Source: Bacillota bacterium
GTDB taxonomy: Bacteria; Bacillota; Clostridia; Clostridiales; Caloramatoraceae
Direction of reading: 5' to 3'
Length of the DNA stretch: 8,692 nucleotides
Assembly: GCA_023415335.1 (NCBI GenBank)
Contig: JAEZLD010000113.1
Location: 1 to 8,692, forward strand
Positions 4,889-8,692 of the stretch are shown here, in pieces; the stretch's first letter is position 1; each line of letters begins with the position of its first letter. The notes beneath the pieces are model-generated. The model searched no databases. It saw only the letters and a list, made by a program, of their open reading frames with translations, and had not been told where the DNA came from. A program made the position numbers and the translations under genes.

Positions 4889-6415
4889 ATGGGAGTTCCT
4901 GCAGTAGAACTACAGCATGTTACAAAGTGTTTTGCCAAGGTTGTAGCCAACAAGGACGTTTCCTTGACGGTAAATAAGGGAGAAGTCGTTGCACTTCTAG
5001 GTGAGAATGGCGCTGGCAAGAGCACAATCATGAAGATTCTCTATGGTCTTTATGGTATGGATGAAGGAAAGATCTTCATCAATGGAGAGCAAGTTCATAT
5101 TAAGAGCCCTGCAGATGCTATGGCAAGAGGCATTACAATGATACAGCAGCACTTTTCCCTGGTTGCTACCCACACGGCAACGGAGAACATCATTCTGGGA
5201 AATGTTAAGGGATATATTCCATTGAAGGAATATGAAAATAAGCTGAAAAAGATCGCACAGGATTATGGCTTTGATGTACCTATTGACCGCCCTGTCGGCG
5301 AGCTGGCAGTGGGACAGCAGCAAAAGATCGAGATTCTGAAAGCACTATATATTAATACTAACATCCTTATTATGGATGAGCCTACGGCTGTTCTGACACC
5401 TCAGGAGTCACATAATCTTATGCAGTTCATCAAGAACTTCACAGCAAAAGGTAACAGTATCGTCTTCATTACACACAAGATGAAAGAAGTTATGCAAGTA
5501 GCTGACCAGGTTGTGGTAATGAGGAATGGTGTGGTTGTTGATAACCTGCGCCGGGAAGAAACCAACGAACAGGAATTAGCCCGCCTAATGATTGGTCAGG
5601 AGATTGTTCCTCCTGTAAGAAACAATACAGCCCATTCCGTCTCCGGCAAGGAGGTACTTCGTTTTGAGAACGTTTCACTGCAGGAGAAGAATGGAACTAA
5701 GCTACTACGGGATATCTCCTTCAGCATCCATGAAGGTGAAATATTTGGTATAGCAGGTGTTTCTGGTAACGGGCAGGATGAACTTTGTGACGTCATCAGT
5801 GGTATCAGGGTTCCTACGGAAGGAAAGCTTATCTTCTGTGATGAGGATATCAGCAATTCCAGCATTTACGATAGAATTGCCGCCGGTATAGGATATGTCC
5901 CTGTTGACCGTTATCGTGATGGCATGGTTATGGACATGACACTGGCAGAGAACATTTTCCTAAAACACTGCTTCAACAAGGAATGGCTTAATCACGGCTT
6001 CATCCGGCGGCACAAGCTGAATACCTATACTGATGAGATCATTGAAAAGCATCGTGTAAAGGCCACTGGATATAGCGATATGGCAGGAGGACTGTCCGGC
6101 GGAAACCAGCAGAAGGTTGTTTTAGGCCGTGAAGTAGATGTTGGACGCAAGCTTTTAGTATTCAATCAGCCTACCCGTGGCCTGGACATGGGTGCTGTTA
6201 ATCGTATTCACCATGTTATCATGGATGAGAAGGAAAATAAGAAGGCTGTTCTGCTGATTTCTACCGAGTTAACCGAAATTTTCGAGATGTGTGATAGAAT
6301 TGCGGTTATGCATAACGGCAGATTCATGGGTATTTACCGCAACGGGGAACTTTCCACCGAGCAGATTGGACTGCTTATGGCAGGAGTTGCTGAGGCAAAG
6401 GAGGACGCACAATGA
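4889..6415 (+). CDS. Double-domain ABC importer ATPase, BMP/nucleoside (NupO/YufO) type
   Basis: This 508-residue cytoplasmic protein powers the importer with two fused nucleotide-binding domains, as in the RbsA/YufO group. Domain 1 is complete: Walker A GENGAGKST (38-46), Q-loop around Gln86-Gln87, signature LAVGQQQ (139-145), Walker B ILIMDEPTA (159-167) with Glu164, and switch His196 in ITHK. Domain 2 is degenerate in the way usual for this family. Its Walker A position reads GVSGNGQDEL (290-299) without the GKS/T, Walker B ends VFNQPTRGLD (424-433) with Gln in the catalytic Glu place, and the switch His is replaced in LISTELTE (456-463). Its signature LSGGNQQK (402-409) is intact. This implies one active ATP site per pair. 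The gene overlaps the first permease by four bases (ATGA), so translation is coupled. Confidence 0.95.
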   Translation: MGVPAVELQHVTKCFAKVVANKDVSLTVNKGEVVALLGENGAGKSTIMKILYGLYGMDEGKIFINGEQVHIKSPADAMARGITMIQQHFSLVATHTATENIILGNVKGYIPLKEYENKLKKIAQDYGFDVPIDRPVGELAVGQQQKIEILKALYINTNILIMDEPTAVLTPQESHNLMQFIKNFTAKGNSIVFITHKMKEVMQVADQVVVMRNGVVVDNLRREETNEQELARLMIGQEIVPPVRNNTAHSVSGKEVLRFENVSLQEKNGTKLLRDISFSIHEGEIFGIAGVSGNGQDELCDVISGIRVPTEGKLIFCDEDISNSSIYDRIAAGIGYVPVDRYRDGMVMDMTLAENIFLKHCFNKEWLNHGFIRRHKLNTYTDEIIEKHRVKATGYSDMAGGLSGGNQQKVVLGREVDVGRKLLVFNQPTRGLDMGAVNRIHHVIMDEKENKKAVLLISTELTEIFEMCDRIAVMHNGRFMGIYRNGELSTEQIGLLMAGVAEAKEDAQ

Positions 6416-7476
6416 AGATTAAAGCAAATTCGTTAATCTACAATGTGGTTGCAGTCATGATAGGTCTGTTAATCAGCGCATGCCTGCTCCTGTTTATGAA
6501 GGTTAACCCTGTTGAGGTTTGTGGTCAGACGTTTGCGAAGATCATGACTGATAAGTACAACATGGGTGAAATACTTGTAAAGGCAACGCCTCTGATATTT
6601 ACTTCTTTGGCATTTGCATTTACTTACAAAGCAAACCTGTTTAACATCGGTGCACAGGGTCAGTTTACTATGGGCGCTATTGCTGCAGTATCTATATCTC
6701 TGGCTTTACAGAATGTTGTTCCCACATGGTTAGTGTTAACCATGGCTATGGTGGGTGCTTTTGTCTCTGGTGCTGTTGTTGGTGCTTTGATTGGTCTGGC
6801 AAAGGCAAAGTTTAATGCCAATGAATTCTTGGTAAGTATGATGTCCACTTATGTTGTAAGTGCATTTACTGATTATTTGCTGCGTACAGTTCTGCAGGAA
6901 ACCAAAGCTGAGTATATGCAGACCGATGCGATTTCTTCCTCTGCATATCTGCCCAACATTCTGCCCGGTACCCGTGTCCATCTGGGTCTGATTATTGCAA
7001 TAGTTATGGCAATCGTAGTAGCCATCTTACTGAATAAAACCTCTCTGGGTTTCCAGATTCGTGCTGTAGGCAAAAATCGCTCTGCTTCTCAGCTCAGCGG
7101 AATTCGCTCCAACCGTATCTATGTAATCAGCTTCCTGATTGCTGGTGGTTTGGCTGGCCTGGCCGGGTTTACCGAAATCAACGGCGTTCAGCATATGCTG
7201 CTGCGTGAGTTCAATGCCTCCATCGGTGCTTTTGGTATCGGCATTGCAATTTTGGCAAACGGCAATCCTATTGGCTGTATATTCGCTTCCATTCTGTTTG
7301 GTTTCCTGAACGTTATGGGCACCACCATGGGCCGGTTACCTGGCTTGAGCATTCCTGCTAGCATTATTGAGTTGATTGAGGGAGTCGTTATGATCTGTGT
7401 TATTATCTCATATGCAGTGCGCCACTATGTAGAGAATAAGAGCGAAAAGAAACACATGAGAAAGGCTGGTGTTTGA
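6412..7476 (+). CDS. ABC importer permease 1, NupP/YufP-like
   Basis: This 354-residue integral membrane protein forms half of the transport channel (PF02653 branched-chain/ribose-type permease fold). It opens with a hydrophobic helix at about 10-29. Family landmarks are KANLFNIGAQGQF (73-85), where the usual form is FNIGAEGQ, and KTSLGFQIRAVGKN (209-222), the cytoplasmic loop that contacts the ATPase. A glycine-rich helix follows (IAGGLAGLAG, 243-252), then FGIGIAILANGNPIG (274-288), and a basic tail. The start ATG overlaps the ATPase stop as ATGA and has AAAGGAGG 7 bases upstream. Its partner permease follows within a few bases. The Glu-to-Gln change in the FNIGA motif is worth noting but may be within family variation. 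Confidence 0.93.
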   Translation: MKIKANSLIYNVVAVMIGLLISACLLLFMKVNPVEVCGQTFAKIMTDKYNMGEILVKATPLIFTSLAFAFTYKANLFNIGAQGQFTMGAIAAVSISLALQNVVPTWLVLTMAMVGAFVSGAVVGALIGLAKAKFNANEFLVSMMSTYVVSAFTDYLLRTVLQETKAEYMQTDAISSSAYLPNILPGTRVHLGLIIAIVMAIVVAILLNKTSLGFQIRAVGKNRSASQLSGIRSNRIYVISFLIAGGLAGLAGFTEINGVQHMLLREFNASIGAFGIGIAILANGNPIGCIFASILFGFLNVMGTTMGRLPGLSIPASIIELIEGVVMICVIISYAVRHYVENKSEKKHMRKAGV

Positions 7477-7478
7477 GC

Positions 7479-8387
7479 ATGATGAATCTGTTAGCCCGTG
7501 CAATTATGATGAGCACACCGCTGCTGCTTGGATCTCTTGCAGAAGTCTATGCGGAGCGGACAGGTATGATGATATGCGCAATCGAAGGCATTTTTCTGAT
7601 TGGCGCTTGGGGTGGCTTTGTTGGCGCTTATATTTCTAACAGCCTTGTTATTGGCCTTTTGACAGCCATTGCTTTGGGTGGGCTCATGGCACTGCTATAT
7701 GCATACGTCACTGTTACGCTGAAGCAGCAGCAGGTTGTTACTGGTACGGCAATGAATATCCTGGCAGTTGGTGTATGCGCTTACTTTCAGCGTGTTCTCT
7801 TTGGAGTGCCTACTTCTCCTCTTCAGATTGATACCCTGCCCAAAATTGCGATTCCTCTGTTGTCTAAGATTCCATTTGTTGGTGGGATTTTCTTCAATCA
7901 GAACATACTGACCTATTTTGCTTATATACTTATTCCTATTTCCATATTTGTTCTGTATAAGACTTCCCTTGGCCTGGTCATTCGTTCTACCGGTGAAAAC
8001 CCTGTTGCAGTTGATGTAGCTGGTATAAATGTAAACCGTGTTCGATTTCTGACTGTTCTGCTTGCTGGGGCAATTGGAGGTATGGCTGGTTCCTTTTACA
8101 CCATTGGTTATCTAGGTATGTTTACCACCAGCATTATTGGTGGCCGTGGCTGGATTGCATTTGCTATATGTTTCCTTGGCAACTGGACTCCTAAGGGAGC
8201 CGTTCTGGGTACGCTTGCCTTTGGTTTGGCAGATGCTATATCTATCTACTTCCAAACTGGTTCATCCGCTGTTCCTACGGAGCTAATTATTGCACTGCCT
8301 TATATCCTTACTATAGTGCTGACCATTTTCCGTAGCAACTTTAAAGTGCCAAACAAGTTAGGTATTCCTTATAGCAAGGAAAACTGA
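7479..8387 (+). CDS. ABC importer permease 2, NupQ/YufQ-like
   Basis: This 302-residue membrane protein is the second channel half. Landmarks are STPLLLGSLAEVYAERTG (12-29), IEGIFLIGA (35-43), QQQVVTGTAMN (83-93), KTSLGLVIRSTGENP (161-175), with the ATPase-contact loop, and GGRGWIAFAICFLGNWTPKG (221-240), which is close to the GRGWIAxA...GxWxP pattern of the family. Where relatives usually read NxGxEG after ERxG, this protein has ICAIEG, lacking the Asn. The start is uncertain. A TTG at 7473 overlaps the previous stop as TTGA and would add two residues, and ATG codons lie at 7479 and 7482. I prefer 7479. The ribosome binding site is weak, so expression probably depends on coupling to permease 1. 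A strong terminator follows the stop. Confidence 0.92.
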   Translation: MMNLLARAIMMSTPLLLGSLAEVYAERTGMMICAIEGIFLIGAWGGFVGAYISNSLVIGLLTAIALGGLMALLYAYVTVTLKQQQVVTGTAMNILAVGVCAYFQRVLFGVPTSPLQIDTLPKIAIPLLSKIPFVGGIFFNQNILTYFAYILIPISIFVLYKTSLGLVIRSTGENPVAVDVAGINVNRVRFLTVLLAGAIGGMAGSFYTIGYLGMFTTSIIGGRGWIAFAICFLGNWTPKGAVLGTLAFGLADAISIYFQTGSSAVPTELIIALPYILTIVLTIFRSNFKVPNKLGIPYSKEN

Positions 8388-8396
8388 ATCATAATG

Positions 8397-8426
8397 TCTG
8401 CCGTGCACTTGTACGGCAGATTTTTT
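8397..8426 (+). terminator. Intrinsic terminator of the transporter operon
   Basis: TCTGCCGT (8397-8404) pairs perfectly with ACGGCAGA (8413-8420). Two further inner pairs leave a tight loop ACTT, and six T follow (8421-8426). It lies 9 bases after the last permease stop. Confidence 0.93.
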
Positions 8427-8465
8427 GTGCCCATGGCATGAAAATGTAACACTTTTAGCTTTACC

Positions 8466-8515
8466 ATAGGGGAGGAAAACATCCTAAATGGATGTTTTCC
8501 TGGGCCCGCCCGAAG
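8466..8515. repeat. Palindromic intergenic repeat, right copy (inverted relative to the left copy)
   Basis: AGGAAAACATCC (8473-8484) and GGATGTTTTCCT (8490-8501) form a perfect 12-bp hairpin with loop TAAAT. The reverse complement of the segment reads CTTCGGGCGGGC, then the hairpin, then CTCCCCTA. This aligns with CTTGCGGGCGGGC ... CGCCCCTA at 208-256. It lies between the convergent transporter operon and hydrolase gene and could also act as a 3' end for the hydrolase mRNA, which has no other clear terminator here. Confidence 0.65.
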
Positions 8516-8520
8516 TTTTA

Positions 8521-8692
8521 CTATATTTTAAGAAATTCCATGCTTAATTCATAGAACCCTGCTTGATTTGTTAGCATGGCAGGGTGGCCGCCCTCATTAA
8601 ACAACTGAATTCTTCCATGCCCGATTTTCTCAATTATTCTTCCATAAGCCTCTTCAAAGTAATCCTGTGATATCATGGATATAAATTCATCC
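8521..8692 (-). CDS. C-terminus of an alpha/beta-hydrolase-like protein (partial)
   Basis: On the minus strand one frame is open from the window edge to a TAG (8523-8521), giving the last 56 residues. The fragment includes DYFEEAYGRIIEKIGHGRIQ, then LFNEGGHPAMLTNQAGFYEL and an ending SMEFLKI. The GGHPAMLTN followed by an amphipathic last helix (FYELSMEFLK) is the usual surrounding of the catalytic His near the end of alpha/beta-hydrolases. The substrate cannot be told. The gene is convergent with the transporter operon, so it is probably not part of that system. Confidence 0.8.
   Translation of the reverse strand, partial: DEFISMISQDYFEEAYGRIIEKIGHGRIQLFNEGGHPAMLTNQAGFYELSMEFLKI

Noticed and set aside
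1035..7073. Minus-strand open frames inside the kinase, regulator and transporter genes
   Set aside because: They lie antisense to long genes with intact family motifs, are short, and show no recognisable protein features.

Overview
The window looks like a chromosomal piece of a low-to-moderate G+C Firmicute, most likely a gut-type member of the Clostridia. Grounds: a YesM/YesN-style two-component system, a Gram-positive lipoprotein signal, strong GGAGG ribosome binding sites, tRNA genes that all encode CCA, and short palindromic intergenic repeats of a kind I remember from Oscillospiraceae-like genomes. Genus cannot be fixed from this sequence.

Layout. Bases 1-107 hold the last codons of what is probably a small membrane protein, followed by a hairpin at 144-175. 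Bases 201-380 carry a composite palindromic repeat. A good sigma-A promoter (439-467) drives a four-gene tRNA array, Val(TAC)-Asp(GTC)-Phe(GAA)-Gly(GCC), ending in a terminator at 816-853. A pyrimidine-rich, then AT-rich, gap with a 13-bp inverted repeat leads to a sensor histidine kinase (1057-2790) and an AraC-type response regulator (2796-3560), closed by a terminator (3567-3598). A second regulatory region (3621-3689) precedes a four-gene ABC importer: BMP/PnrA-family lipoprotein (3748-4770), double-NBD ATPase (4889-6415), and two permeases (6412-7476 and 7479-8387), closed by a terminator (8397-8426). A second copy of the palindromic repeat (8466-8515) and the C-terminus of a convergent alpha/beta-hydrolase (8521-8692, minus strand) finish the window.

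How the genes work together. The importer matches, gene for gene, the Bmp/Nup (YufNOPQ) nucleoside-uptake family. The kinase has a large extracytoplasmic domain and the regulator a DNA-binding domain, so the simplest reading is a ligand-responsive circuit in which the regulator controls the transporter promoter. The octamer ATTGTAAA occurs as an inverted pair just upstream of the kinase gene and as a direct pair just upstream of the lipoprotein gene. This suggests one operator shared by both units, with autoregulation. The substrate is not proven: several positions of the binding protein that I expect to contact ribose in this family are changed, so a nucleobase or another ligand is possible.
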